In this document: positions 1-9,708 of the stretch, piece after piece
Position numbering within the stretch: position 1 is the stretch's first letter
How the letters are laid out: each line of letters begins with the position of its first letter
Assembly: GCA_019748235.1 (NCBI GenBank)
Contig: JAIEPU010000072.1
Location: 1-64,000 of the forward strand
DNA length: 64,000 nt
Direction: 5' to 3'
From: a bacterium
GTDB lineage: Bacteria; Planctomycetota; Planctomycetia; Kolteriales; Kolteriaceae
The notes under the pieces: model-generated
The model's input: only the letters and a program-made list of their open reading frames with translations
Told to the model about the DNA's origin: nothing
Database searches by the model: none
Made by a program: the position numbers and the translations under genes

Positions 1-23
1 AAAAGGGAGAGATCTATTAATAG

Positions 24-305
24 GCCAAGGATTGGCCGGGTGCCATCAAGCACTGGCAGTGGTTTCTCGATCGCTTGAAGCGCGTGCAACCGCGGCCTGC
101 CGAACTCTATCAAGTCACTGATCGATTGAGTGGGCTCTATGTTGAAATGAGCAAAACCGCGAACGGTGAGGAGAAGAAGAAGCTGCTGGCGATGGCGAAT
201 CGACTTCCCTCCTACTTGCTCGAAACGGACCGCACCATACCGGCGGAATGGAAGAAGACGCTTCAAGCCCGTGTGGCTGCCATCAAGCCGTTACTGGGTA
301 ATTAA
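24..305 (+). CDS. C-terminal fragment of a TPR-like protein (5' part outside window or disrupted)
   Basis: Frame 3 reads AKDWPGAIKHWQWFLDRLKRVQPRPAELYQV... to a stop at 305; TPR-like; in-frame TAA TAG at 18-23 directly upstream. Confidence 0.4.
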   Translation, partial: AKDWPGAIKHWQWFLDRLKRVQPRPAELYQVTDRLSGLYVEMSKTANGEEKKKLLAMANRLPSYLLETDRTIPAEWKKTLQARVAAIKPLLGN

Positions 306-318
306 GATCGAGACGAAC

Positions 319-1377
319 ATGAAACGTGCTTTGCCTACTCTTTTGTTGATGCTTCTCTCGGCAGCCTCCTTGTCTGCCGAAAGCGTCAGTTATTTCGATG
401 AGAAGAGAGCACAAGGAATCGAAGTCCTTGGCGACATCGTCGCCGAAAATCCGCGTGAAGTCGTGGTGAAGACCGCGAAAGAGGAAGTGACCATCCCCGT
501 CCACAAGATCCTCGGGATCAAGTATGATCGGCAGCCAAAAGACTTGATCAACATCAGGAACCTCGAGCGACAAGGACGATATGACGAGGCCGTGGCGGCA
601 CTCGCAAAAGTGCTCCCCGATATTGAAGCGCGCGACCAGCTTCTCGCAGATGCGTTGGAATACGAGCTTTTCGAAAATATGGCCAAACAGGCTTTAGCCG
701 ATCCCACCAAGCGAGAAGCGGCTTTGAAGCGATTTGAGGAGAAGTCGAAGACATTCTCGAAATCCCGCCATCATTACCCCTCGCTCGAATGGGCAGGCCG
801 ATTGCAGCTTGATGCGGGCAACTACGATCAAGCGACCGAATTGCTAGGCAAGCTCGGCTCACTCGATTGGCCGGGATACAAGGAGAAGTCAAAGGTTTAT
901 CTCGCCACGGCTGAACTTAAAAAGGGGCGAGCGGAGGATGCGTCAAGAATCTTCGACGAGGTGATCTCCTCTTCCGCGGAGGGTAAGACGGCTGACGAGC
1001 AAAAACGACTGGCTCGACTGGGAAAGGCAGAGGCATTGATCGGCACCGGCAAACCCGCTGAGGCCGAGGCACTGTGCCGTCAGGTGATTGCGAATCTTCC
1101 TGATGATGATGATGTCGCGGCTGCTGAAACACGAAATCGCCTGGGGGATTCGCTCCGTGCGCAGGGTAAAACTAAGGAGGCCGTGCTCGATGGATACCTT
1201 TGGGTCCATACCCTTTATCCGAATCAATCAGCGGAGCATGCAAAAGCGCTCTACTATCTCGCCACGATGTTCAAAGAGATCGGATATCCCGGATATTCGG
1301 ATCAGATGAAGGAGATGCTCAAGTCCTCCTTCGGTCAAAGTGATTGGGCCCAAAAACTGAGCGCCGGCGGCTCGTAA
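319..1377 (+). CDS. Exported tetratricopeptide-repeat protein
   Basis: Signal peptide MKRALPTLLLMLLSAASLSAES followed by TPR-like helices; ATG at 319 is internal to the 166..1377 ORF. Confidence 0.75.
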   Translation: MKRALPTLLLMLLSAASLSAESVSYFDEKRAQGIEVLGDIVAENPREVVVKTAKEEVTIPVHKILGIKYDRQPKDLINIRNLERQGRYDEAVAALAKVLPDIEARDQLLADALEYELFENMAKQALADPTKREAALKRFEEKSKTFSKSRHHYPSLEWAGRLQLDAGNYDQATELLGKLGSLDWPGYKEKSKVYLATAELKKGRAEDASRIFDEVISSSAEGKTADEQKRLARLGKAEALIGTGKPAEAEALCRQVIANLPDDDDVAAAETRNRLGDSLRAQGKTKEAVLDGYLWVHTLYPNQSAEHAKALYYLATMFKEIGYPGYSDQMKEMLKSSFGQSDWAQKLSAGGS

Positions 1378-1573
1378 CGGTTAGGCAACTTGTTTCAAGT
1401 GGAGCGATCTTAAGACTTACTGTTCTTCATCAGGTATCGTAAAGGGGGGCGGAGTCTGTCCTGAATCCTAACGAACAATCAGGCTCCGGTGCTCCCACCT
1501 CTTTAAGAGGTCGATGATAACGAGGATTTGTTCTTCAGTACGAATGGCGAAATCGGAATGGAGGAGATGCGAG

Positions 1574-2323
1574 ATGCGTTACTTCATGATCATCTCTTCC
1601 CTCTTCGTGATGGCGAATATCTCCTGGGGTCAGACGGTAATGACTCCGACGTCGGCCCGATCGACTTCTGCCGCGACTTCCACCGCGGCACGCTCGACGA
1701 CATCAACATCGCAGGGGATCACAGCTTCCAATCTGACAGGAAATAGTCTCGGCTCGGCATCGGGTCTGCGCGGCAATGGGAGCTTTCGGCCGGCTCCCGC
1801 CGCTGCAGGCAGAAGCACGATCCGGGGCCGAACACTCGATCTATACTCGAGGATGGATCAAACACGCATCTATATCATGTCGGCCGCGTCTGTGATGCCG
1901 ATTCAGCCGAACGCGGCTAATGTCGCTCGCGTCTCCGCGATTCGGGCGCGGATCGCCGCGGAACAGCAAGCGAGCTCGCAACTCGCCATGATGGGTTCGC
2001 AACCGGCGGGAGTTTTACCCTCTGCGGTTTCCCATAGCGTTGTTCCAGCGTTCAAAACGACCGAACCGCCGAAGGAGTATGAGGTCCGCGCGGCGAAGAT
2101 CGAGGAGGCCTGGGGGCGAAATGCCGCGGAACGGCTCGGAATTGACGGTTTAGAGATTTTTCGCCAAGGAAACAAAACAGTCATCCGCGGTCGCGCGCCC
2201 GACGAGAATTCCGCGCGAGTCGCGATTCGACTTCTTGAACTCGAACCTGGCATCGGAGAAATCGTTAACCAACTCACCGTCGGCTCTCCGCCGCCCCCCG
2301 CACCGGCTCCTGGAAACGAGTAA
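1574..2323 (+). CDS. Exported protein with C-terminal BON-like domain
   Basis: Signal peptide MRYFMIISSLFVMANISWGQ; C-terminal GIDGLEIFRQGNKTVIRGRAPDENSARVAIRLLELEPGIGEIVNQLTV resembles BON fold. Confidence 0.65.
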   Translation: MRYFMIISSLFVMANISWGQTVMTPTSARSTSAATSTAARSTTSTSQGITASNLTGNSLGSASGLRGNGSFRPAPAAAGRSTIRGRTLDLYSRMDQTRIYIMSAASVMPIQPNAANVARVSAIRARIAAEQQASSQLAMMGSQPAGVLPSAVSHSVVPAFKTTEPPKEYEVRAAKIEEAWGRNAAERLGIDGLEIFRQGNKTVIRGRAPDENSARVAIRLLELEPGIGEIVNQLTVGSPPPPAPAPGNE

Positions 2324-2358
2324 ATTGCTCAACTTGCGAGCCTCAGCACGGTGTTGCA

Positions 2359-2757
2359 TCACACGATGGGTGCGGGATGTTCTCGGAGCGACTCAAGTAT
2401 CCGTTCATTAGCCGGTGGGAACTTTCCACCTAGGACCTCATCCACGCTCCACCATCTAAAAGGGGAGAGTGGGGCGTCCTGTCCATCCAACAATAGACAG
2501 TCGAAGAAGCTCAACTCGAGCTCGCCCCGTTCGTAGGTATGTTCAACGACGATTCGAAGCTTATGAACGTGGACGACAAGACCTGTCTCTTCCAAACATT
2601 CTCGAATCACCGCATCTTCGGGCGATTCGTTTTCTTCACAATGGCCACCCGGTAATTCATCAAAGCCGGCGAAGGAGTCCCCCTCCGCGCGCTGTCCGAC
2701 GACGATCTCACCTCGGTTGTTCCAGATGAGGCCGATCGCGATCCGCTTTCTCGGCAT
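2359..2757 (-). CDS. NUDIX hydrolase
   Basis: Nudix box GGHCEENESPEDAVIRECLEETGL. Confidence 0.9.
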   Translation of the reverse strand: MPRKRIAIGLIWNNRGEIVVGQRAEGDSFAGFDELPGGHCEENESPEDAVIRECLEETGLVVHVHKLRIVVEHTYERGELELSFFDCLLLDGQDAPLSPFRWWSVDEVLGGKFPPANERILESLREHPAPIV

Positions 2758-2760
2758 GGC

Positions 2761-3651
2761 TTAATCTTTAACGGCGTAGCGAACGATGCAGTAAAGAGCC
2801 TCGAACGCGTCCTTGATCCCGATCTTCTTACCTTCGGAGTAGTCTCGGCCGTTGTAGGAGATCGGAATCTCGTAGATGCGGCACTTGCGTTTTGCGATCT
2901 TGGCTGTGATCTCAGGATCGAATCCGAATCGATTCTGCTTGAGGGGAATCTCTTGAATCACTTCACGCCGGAAGATCTTGTAACAGGTCTCCATGTCCGT
3001 GAGGTTCAAGTTGGTGAAGAAGTTCGATAGAAGAGTGAGTATGCCATTCGCCACTCGGTGCCAGAACAGGTGGATGCGCGACTCTTCTCCGATGAAGCGG
3101 GAACCATAAACGACGTCGGCTCGGCCATCCACGATCGGTTGAATGAGCCTCGGGTATTCGCTTGGGCTGTATTCGAGATCGGCATCCTGCACGATCACGA
3201 TATCCCCGGTCGCCTCTCTGAATGCGGTATGGAGGGCGGCACCCTTACCCTTGTTTTGTTGGTGCAAGATGATTCGGATGTCCGGATCGTTCTCGTAGTC
3301 CTTCAAAATATCACGTGTGCCGTCGGTGCTGCCGTCGTCAACGAGAATGATTTCCTTCGGGATCGGCACCGAGCGAATGCGAGAGATGATTTCGCGAATG
3401 GTGAATCGTTCGTTGTAGACCGGCACGGCAATGGAAAGCTTCAATTGCGCCGGAATGCGATAGACGCCCAGCTTGCGAAGACCATGCGTCCCCACCACTC
3501 GCTCGAGCTTGTCAAGGAATTCGCGGTCCTGCTCGGAAACGCCGGTGCTCCAGACCGTCCCTTCAGGGGACGAGGTTTCATTCTCTATTTGCGTCGATCG
3601 CTCGAGCATGAAAATCAAATCCTGCTTATCCTCGATGACCCGCTGAATCAT
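2761..3651 (-). CDS. Glycosyltransferase family 2 (dolichyl-phosphate mannosyltransferase-like)
   Basis: SIAVPVYNERFTI...ILVDDGSTDGT...QDADLEYSP...GSRF motifs of GT2. Confidence 0.9.
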   Translation of the reverse strand: MIQRVIEDKQDLIFMLERSTQIENETSSPEGTVWSTGVSEQDREFLDKLERVVGTHGLRKLGVYRIPAQLKLSIAVPVYNERFTIREIISRIRSVPIPKEIILVDDGSTDGTRDILKDYENDPDIRIILHQQNKGKGAALHTAFREATGDIVIVQDADLEYSPSEYPRLIQPIVDGRADVVYGSRFIGEESRIHLFWHRVANGILTLLSNFFTNLNLTDMETCYKIFRREVIQEIPLKQNRFGFDPEITAKIAKRKCRIYEIPISYNGRDYSEGKKIGIKDAFEALYCIVRYAVKD

Positions 3652-3984
3652 CTTGCTCGTCCATTATCCAAGAATCGTTTTCGCCAGGCACTCCGTTAAG
3701 CCTCGGCATGACCATAGACCAACCTCAACATTCATGCAACGTCGACTTGGCGTACGATTCGCTCCTCATTCTATTTAGGGCGATTCGAGTATTACCGATG
3801 ACACAAAATGACCGATTACAACATGAAATTGGATTTATCCCGAGTAACGAAGAGAACTCCGTTTCAATGTCGAATGAACGATTTCTCCTCAAACCTTGAT
3901 TTTGTCGACTTGTGTGGAATTCCGCCGAAGCCTAAAAGCTTATGTAGCCAAGATTTCTGAGATTCGCCCGCAGGATGCAAAGCC

Positions 3985-5370
3985 ATGGCGTTCACATTGA
4001 AAGGAGTGACCTCCACTTATCGGAATCTGCTCGTCATCGTGTTGTTGGGGGCGCTCGCATTCGTCTCCCGATGGACAGCGATTCATTTACTGCACGCTCC
4101 CGACAGTCTTCCTGTTTCCGCGTACGAGCACGGCTCCATTGCACGAAACTTGGTGGAGGGTCGAGGATTCGTTTTCGAATTCTATGGCCCGCCGGGCGTT
4201 CCCGTTCCGACCAGTCATCAGGCACCGCTCGTTTCATACGTTCTAGCAGCGGGATATGTTCTCTTCGGCACAGAAACTCCCGCGTCATTTTGGTTCGTTC
4301 TCTTGTTGCAAGCGATGGTGGCGAGTTTCTCTGTCATTGCACTGACACAAGCGGTTCGCCTTGCCAGCGGGAAAGCAATGGTCGGTTACGTCGCCGGATT
4401 ACTGTTGGCTGTTTACCCTCCTTTGGTCGTCAGTGTCTGTCATGTCCAAGCGGTGACTTGGAATCTAGCCGCGCTTTCGTTCCTCCTATGGGGCTGGTTT
4501 GAGATTCGTCAGGGATCAAATCGACTGGGCATACCGCTCTTCGTCGGGGGGAGTTTAGTGGCATGGCATGCCGATCCTATTTTGGGTGGCGTCTCCTTTC
4601 TCATGCTGCTCGCACTCCTCTTACCGCCGAAACCATCTTTAAGGTCATCGGTTCTGGCGGCGGTTCTGATAGCGGTCGGACTCACTCCCTGGATCACGCG
4701 AAACTATCTCGTGCATGGACGGTTCGTCGCGATGAAAGACAGCTTCTGGTACGTTTTCTGGCAAGGGAATACTGCCGCGAGCCACGGGACCGACAAGTTG
4801 GCGATCAGCCGTGAAGATCGGCGGGAAGTGCGCGGCATCTCGGTTACGAAGTCCGTAGAGCAGGCCCAGCATGTCCGCGAGAAAGCGGTCTCCGTCGACT
4901 CAACGTTACCGGAGCATGCCCGGCTCGATCTATTGGGGATGCCGCGCGAAATCGATCGGATGAATGTCTTTCGGTCGTTGATTCTCGCAGAGCTTTCCGC
5001 CAGGCCGATGCAGTATGTTGAGAAATGTCTCCTCCGTCTGCGCCAATGGCTTTGGTTCGACGAGACCAACCCGCGAAGTTATGTTTTCGCCTATCGGGCC
5101 AGTTATCTTTCATTAGCGACCGTCGCGGCGATCGGTTTATTCATTGAACGACGACGCTGGAAGAATTGGTTGCCTCTCTTCGTCGCCTCGGGCGGACTGA
5201 CGCTGCTACATGTCCTGGTGATCACATCGGCTCGATTTCGCCTGCCCATTGAACTCTTGCTCATTCCTTTTGCGGGCGTTGCGGTCGCAAGCGTGCTTGG
5301 ATTTCTTTTCCAGCGAAACGTCAAACCCATCATTCATCCAGAGAAAATTCAACAGAAACGGGCCGCTTAA
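3985..5370 (+). CDS. Multi-TM glycosyltransferase family 39-like membrane protein
   Basis: Many hydrophobic helices; N-terminal loop with YEHGSIARNLVEGRGF typical of GT39/ArnT-like proteins. Confidence 0.65.
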   Translation: MAFTLKGVTSTYRNLLVIVLLGALAFVSRWTAIHLLHAPDSLPVSAYEHGSIARNLVEGRGFVFEFYGPPGVPVPTSHQAPLVSYVLAAGYVLFGTETPASFWFVLLLQAMVASFSVIALTQAVRLASGKAMVGYVAGLLLAVYPPLVVSVCHVQAVTWNLAALSFLLWGWFEIRQGSNRLGIPLFVGGSLVAWHADPILGGVSFLMLLALLLPPKPSLRSSVLAAVLIAVGLTPWITRNYLVHGRFVAMKDSFWYVFWQGNTAASHGTDKLAISREDRREVRGISVTKSVEQAQHVREKAVSVDSTLPEHARLDLLGMPREIDRMNVFRSLILAELSARPMQYVEKCLLRLRQWLWFDETNPRSYVFAYRASYLSLATVAAIGLFIERRRWKNWLPLFVASGGLTLLHVLVITSARFRLPIELLLIPFAGVAVASVLGFLFQRNVKPIIHPEKIQQKRAA

Positions 5371-5517
5371 CACTCCAAGAACGAAGTCTCGCAAATCGCG
5401 AACTCGTCTGCGGCAAGCGTGTCTCTATCCTGTTTCTTGTGTTACCTCGTTTCTGTTCCGTGGGGCGACTCGCCTCTTTCGGATAAAATGAGTCGATCCC
5501 AGGGTCAGTGAAATCGC

Positions 5518-7437
5518 ATGGACGAATACACCTTACACAAACTCGAATTCGACACTGTCCGTCAGCAAGTCGCGGACCTTACCCGTTCCGTGATGGGGAA
5601 GGAACGTGCCCGCGCGCTGATACCTCTTCAAAACGTTGAAGACTTGCGCGAGCAGATCAATCGAACCAGCGAAATGGTCGATTTGCTCGAGGCGCGCATG
5701 GAGCCGCCGTTGGGTGGTCTCAAGGATGTGCGACTTTCCGTCAAACGAGCGACGCTGGGCGTACAGCTCGAGATTGATCAAATCAGAGACGTGCGCGATG
5801 TGGCGGAACTCACGGGGCGAGCGTATGAGTATTGGCTTCGGCTGACAGCGGACTCTCCTCGCATCGAGCGTCTTCTCTCAGACATCGTCGATCAAAGACC
5901 TCTAGTTCATCAGGTCGATCAAGTCATCGACGAGCGAGGCAATGTCCAGTCCAATGCGACGCCGGAACTCGCCGACATTCGTCGACAACTCGCGGAGTAT
6001 GAGGCCCGCATTCAGAAGGAGATGGCACGGCTTCTTCGAAGCTCGGACATCAGGTCCGCCCTTCGATATCCGCAGCCGACGATGAGCGGCGATCATCATG
6101 TCCTGGCTGTCGCAGTCAACCATCGGCATAAAGTGACCGGTGTCGTTCACCGGACCTCGAGTAGCGGCGAGACTGTATACATCGAGCCCTCCAAAGTGTC
6201 CGAGATCAGTGCGGAGATGTCGTTGCTGAAGAGCGCCGAACTCCGTGAGATTCGTCGCGTACTCCGAAGGTTGACCGATCTGATTTCGAACAAGGGAAAG
6301 GATCTGCTCCGTTCGCTCGATATTCTGACCGAACTCGACTTCGTGGCCGCCAAAGCACGCTTCGCGCGATCTCTCGACATGTCCGCTCCTGATATTTCCA
6401 CCGACGGGACATTGCGATTGAATGAAGCAAGGCATCCTCTGCTCGAACTCGTGTTTCGCGAAATCAATGCCCAACTTCCCTCCACGGAAGAGCCGAAGAG
6501 CGTGGTGCCGATTAGCGTCAATCTCGGGACCGGCTTCGATATTCTGGTGATCACCGGACCGAATACCGGGGGTAAGACCGTCGTACTGAAGACGGTCGGA
6601 CTACTCACCGTGATGGCTCTCTCGGGGCTGCATATTCCCGCCAAACGGGGAAGCGTGGTGCCGATGCTCGACGCCGTCCTCGCGGACATCGGCGATGAGC
6701 AGTCCCTTCAGCAATCGCTCAGCACATTCTCGGCCCACATGACCCGAATCGGCGAAATTCTACGCAGGGGGAACAACCGGACGCTCGTGCTCCTGGATGA
6801 GCTTGGAGCGGGAACTGATCCGGCAGAAGGAGCGGCACTCGGGCAGGCGATCTTGGATGAACTTCGTGAACTCGGCTGCCGGGCTTTAGTGACGACCCAC
6901 CTGAGCGATTTGAAGACGTACGCCTTGAGACATCAACGAGCGGAAAACGCGGCCGTCGAATTCGATGTCGAAACACTCCGCCCCACCTATCGCCTCTTCA
7001 TCGGCCAGTTTGGTGAAAGTTGCGCGCTTCGCGTCGCGAAAAGACTCAGGGTACCCCGCAAGCTGATTGCGAGCGCGTATCACCATCTTCGTCGTCGCCG
7101 TGGCAGGGGAAGCGGTGAGATTCGCCAGTTGCAGCAGATGCGTGAGGAGACCGAAAAGGCAAGGCAAGAGGCGATCGAGGCGCAGCGCCGGGCAGGAGAG
7201 GCAGAGGTCGACTTCAAACGGCGCGAGCAGCAGCTTCATCAAGAGGCGGACGTACATCGAGAGATCGAACGATTCCGTACCACGATCCAGCCTGGGGATA
7301 CGGTCCGCGTCCTTCGGTTTGACAAGAATGGCACGGTGAAACGAGTTGACCGCCGCCGATCGATTGCCGCTGTCTCCGTCGGCGCCGTGGAATGGGAACT
7401 TCCCTTCGACGATCTCTTCCCGGTGCCAAAGGTTTGA
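5518..7437 (+). CDS. mutS2: MutS2 family protein (no Smr domain seen)
   Basis: Walker A GPNTGGKT, DELGAGTDPAEGAALGQAILDEL; core and coiled-coil of MutS2; ORF ends after a KOW-like segment. Confidence 0.9.
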   Translation: MDEYTLHKLEFDTVRQQVADLTRSVMGKERARALIPLQNVEDLREQINRTSEMVDLLEARMEPPLGGLKDVRLSVKRATLGVQLEIDQIRDVRDVAELTGRAYEYWLRLTADSPRIERLLSDIVDQRPLVHQVDQVIDERGNVQSNATPELADIRRQLAEYEARIQKEMARLLRSSDIRSALRYPQPTMSGDHHVLAVAVNHRHKVTGVVHRTSSSGETVYIEPSKVSEISAEMSLLKSAELREIRRVLRRLTDLISNKGKDLLRSLDILTELDFVAAKARFARSLDMSAPDISTDGTLRLNEARHPLLELVFREINAQLPSTEEPKSVVPISVNLGTGFDILVITGPNTGGKTVVLKTVGLLTVMALSGLHIPAKRGSVVPMLDAVLADIGDEQSLQQSLSTFSAHMTRIGEILRRGNNRTLVLLDELGAGTDPAEGAALGQAILDELRELGCRALVTTHLSDLKTYALRHQRAENAAVEFDVETLRPTYRLFIGQFGESCALRVAKRLRVPRKLIASAYHHLRRRRGRGSGEIRQLQQMREETEKARQEAIEAQRRAGEAEVDFKRREQQLHQEADVHREIERFRTTIQPGDTVRVLRFDKNGTVKRVDRRRSIAAVSVGAVEWELPFDDLFPVPKV

Positions 7438-7458
7438 CGCATCGCGAAAGGGAGCCGA

Positions 7459-8826
7459 TCAGTCACGCTCCGATTCGATTTCCACGTCGTCGGCCCCTTC
7501 CTTTTCCGCCTTCTTCACGTGATCACGAGACCGGAAGTAAGTCTTGATCGGGATCTCGTCGAAGGGGACATAGTCACGCAGAAAATTGAGCAAGTAACGG
7601 TGCCAACTTAGCTCGACGAGCTTCGGATCATTGCAGAAGAAAATAATGGTAGGAGGCTGTACCGCGACCTGCGTGGTGTAAAAGATCTTGAGCCGGCGGT
7701 TTCGCCGCATCGGTGGATTCTGCTTCGCAATCGCAGTCTCCACGAGCCGATTCAATTCGCCCGTGGTGACGCGCTCCTTCGATTGATTGAAGAGAGAATG
7801 AGCAACGTCGATCAACCCGTGAACGTTCTTCCCTTCTTTCGCGGTGATGAAGACGCGAGGTGCGAAAGTGAGATCGGGAAATTCCGCGTTCAGGTAATCG
7901 TTGAAATCCTCGGTGGTCGTTTGGTCTTTGATCAAATCCCATTTGTTGATGACGAAGATACAGGGCTTCGCCTGATCGATGATGTAACCGTTGAGCTGCT
8001 TGTCGACTTTGCTCAAGGGAAGCGAGGCGTCCATCATGTGGAAGACGACGTCCGCGCGGCGAATGCTTCGCTGGGCTCGCGTGTAACCATAGAAGTCGAC
8101 CGATTCGGATAGGCTCTTTGCTCGTCTGACGCCGGCGGTATCTATCGCGATGAGCGTCCGCCCATTATGCTCGAAATGCACGTCAACACTGTCTCGCGTG
8201 GTGCCGGCGACTTCGCTGACAATCATTCGTTCCGCCTGGGCGAGCGTATTGATGAATGTGCTTTTGCCGCTGTTTCTCTTCCCCACGACGCAGAACTTCA
8301 TGGTGACTTCGCCGTGGTCCGGCTCGGTCTCGACAGGGATATTATCGAACACCGCATGAAGCAAATCGTCGCGCCCGCGATTATTCTTCACGCTGACGAA
8401 AATTAAATCTCGTCCGAGCTTGTAGAATTCGGCTCCTTGCCGTTCGAGCTCGGCGGTGTCACATTTGTTGACGATATAAAGGATCGGCTTAGTGAACTCG
8501 CGAAGCTTTCGCGACACCATTCGGTCGTGCTCGGTGAAACCCGTTTGCGCATCGACGAGAAAAAGAACGAGCGATGCCTCGTCCAGGGCGATTTGAATCT
8601 GCCGTTCGATATCGTCGGTCAGGCCGTCTTTATCGATGTTCCCCATTCCGCCCGTGTCGACGAGTTCGGCAAAGCGGTCGTTGTGCGAAAGGAGGTACGT
8701 GACGCGGTCTCGGGTCACGCCCGCGGTCGGATCGACGATGGCGATCCGTTTTCCCGCAAGCCAATTGAATAGCGAACTTTTGCCGACGTTCGGCCGTCCG
8801 ACGATTGCAACCTTTGGTACCGGCAC
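7459..8826 (-). CDS. der: Ribosome biogenesis GTPase Der (EngA)
   Basis: Two tandem G domains: GRPNVGKSSLFN / DTGG / NKCD and GKRNSGKSTFIN / DTAG / NKWD; KH-like C-terminus. Confidence 0.97.
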   Translation of the reverse strand: MPVPKVAIVGRPNVGKSSLFNWLAGKRIAIVDPTAGVTRDRVTYLLSHNDRFAELVDTGGMGNIDKDGLTDDIERQIQIALDEASLVLFLVDAQTGFTEHDRMVSRKLREFTKPILYIVNKCDTAELERQGAEFYKLGRDLIFVSVKNNRGRDDLLHAVFDNIPVETEPDHGEVTMKFCVVGKRNSGKSTFINTLAQAERMIVSEVAGTTRDSVDVHFEHNGRTLIAIDTAGVRRAKSLSESVDFYGYTRAQRSIRRADVVFHMMDASLPLSKVDKQLNGYIIDQAKPCIFVINKWDLIKDQTTTEDFNDYLNAEFPDLTFAPRVFITAKEGKNVHGLIDVAHSLFNQSKERVTTGELNRLVETAIAKQNPPMRRNRRLKIFYTTQVAVQPPTIIFFCNDPKLVELSWHRYLLNFLRDYVPFDEIPIKTYFRSRDHVKKAEKEGADDVEIESERD

Positions 8827-8905
8827 CGCATTCTCCCCCTAATAAACTCATTTATACGAGAAACAGGAGCGGTCGCGGACGGAGTCGTTTTTCGGAGTGA
8901 TACGC

Positions 8906-9346
8906 ATGAAAGAAGAACAGTTCGCGATCGTGCTATTTGATGGTGTCTGCAACTTCTGCAACAGTTCCGTTCAGTTCATCATCGATCGAGATCCCGCTCG
9001 GCATTTTCGTTTTGCGCCACTCCAATCGACGGTGGGGCAGAGCCTTCTGCGGGCTCACGGACTCGATCCGAATCAACTTTCGACCATGGTTCTCGTTCAC
9101 GGAGGAAAGATTTACCTTCGTTCGACGGCGGCCCTGCGCATCGCGCGTGGCCTCCGCCAGCCTTGGCCTTGGCTGTATGGTCTCGTTCTATTTCCACGGT
9201 TTTTGAGGGATGCCGCTTATTCGTGGTTTGCCGCCAGGAGATATCAGTGGTTTGGAAAGAGTGAGGCATGTCGTCTGCCCACGCCTGAGTTTCGCAGTCT
9301 TTTTCTCGATCATCCCGCAGCGGAAGAGAATCCGAATGCAGAGTAA
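8906..9346 (+). CDS. DCC family thiol-disulfide oxidoreductase (DUF393)
   Basis: LFDGVCNFCNSSVQFIIDRDP motif. Confidence 0.9.
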   Translation: MKEEQFAIVLFDGVCNFCNSSVQFIIDRDPARHFRFAPLQSTVGQSLLRAHGLDPNQLSTMVLVHGGKIYLRSTAALRIARGLRQPWPWLYGLVLFPRFLRDAAYSWFAARRYQWFGKSEACRLPTPEFRSLFLDHPAAEENPNAE

Positions 9347-9643
9347 AGCAGCGGGGTGGAAAAGTGGGACGACAAACCCTCTTTTGTTCGTATGTATAGA
9401 TAGAAGAAGGGAGTCGTTACCTACCCTGTTTCGAGGATCAGATCGGATTCGTGTGTTGCACGAGTGGATGGAGTCGTCGGATTGTTTGGAAACGAGTTGC
9501 CCAAAGAACGGGCACGACGCTTTGTAACTCCGGGCGGAACGCACTTCCGATCGTTACTGACTTCCTTCCTAACTTTCGAATGAGTAAACTCTTGTGTTCG
9601 AGGGTGCTTCAAAGGTAACTCGGCCGAAGGGTAATCCGTTTTG

Positions 9644-9658
9644 TGGCACGGAAAGTGC
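9644..9658 (+). promoter_or_regulatory. Candidate sigma-54 (-24/-12) promoter upstream of ptsP
   Basis: TGGCAC-N5-GTGC (TGGCACGGAAAGTGC) with GG-N10-GC spacing, ~50 nt before the GTG start; also reads as a small hairpin GGCAC-GGAAA-GTGCC. Confidence 0.35.
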
Positions 9659-9708
9659 CTTAATGATTTCGCACCGACGCACAATTCGAACGGAGTGAGG
9701 CTTCTCCG

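Noticed and set aside
1097-1112. (GAT)n microsatellite-like run
   Set aside because: Encodes a short Asp stretch inside a TPR protein; too short to suggest phase variation
3058-3699. 213-aa ORF on + strand
   Set aside because: Antisense to the GT2 gene 2761-3651
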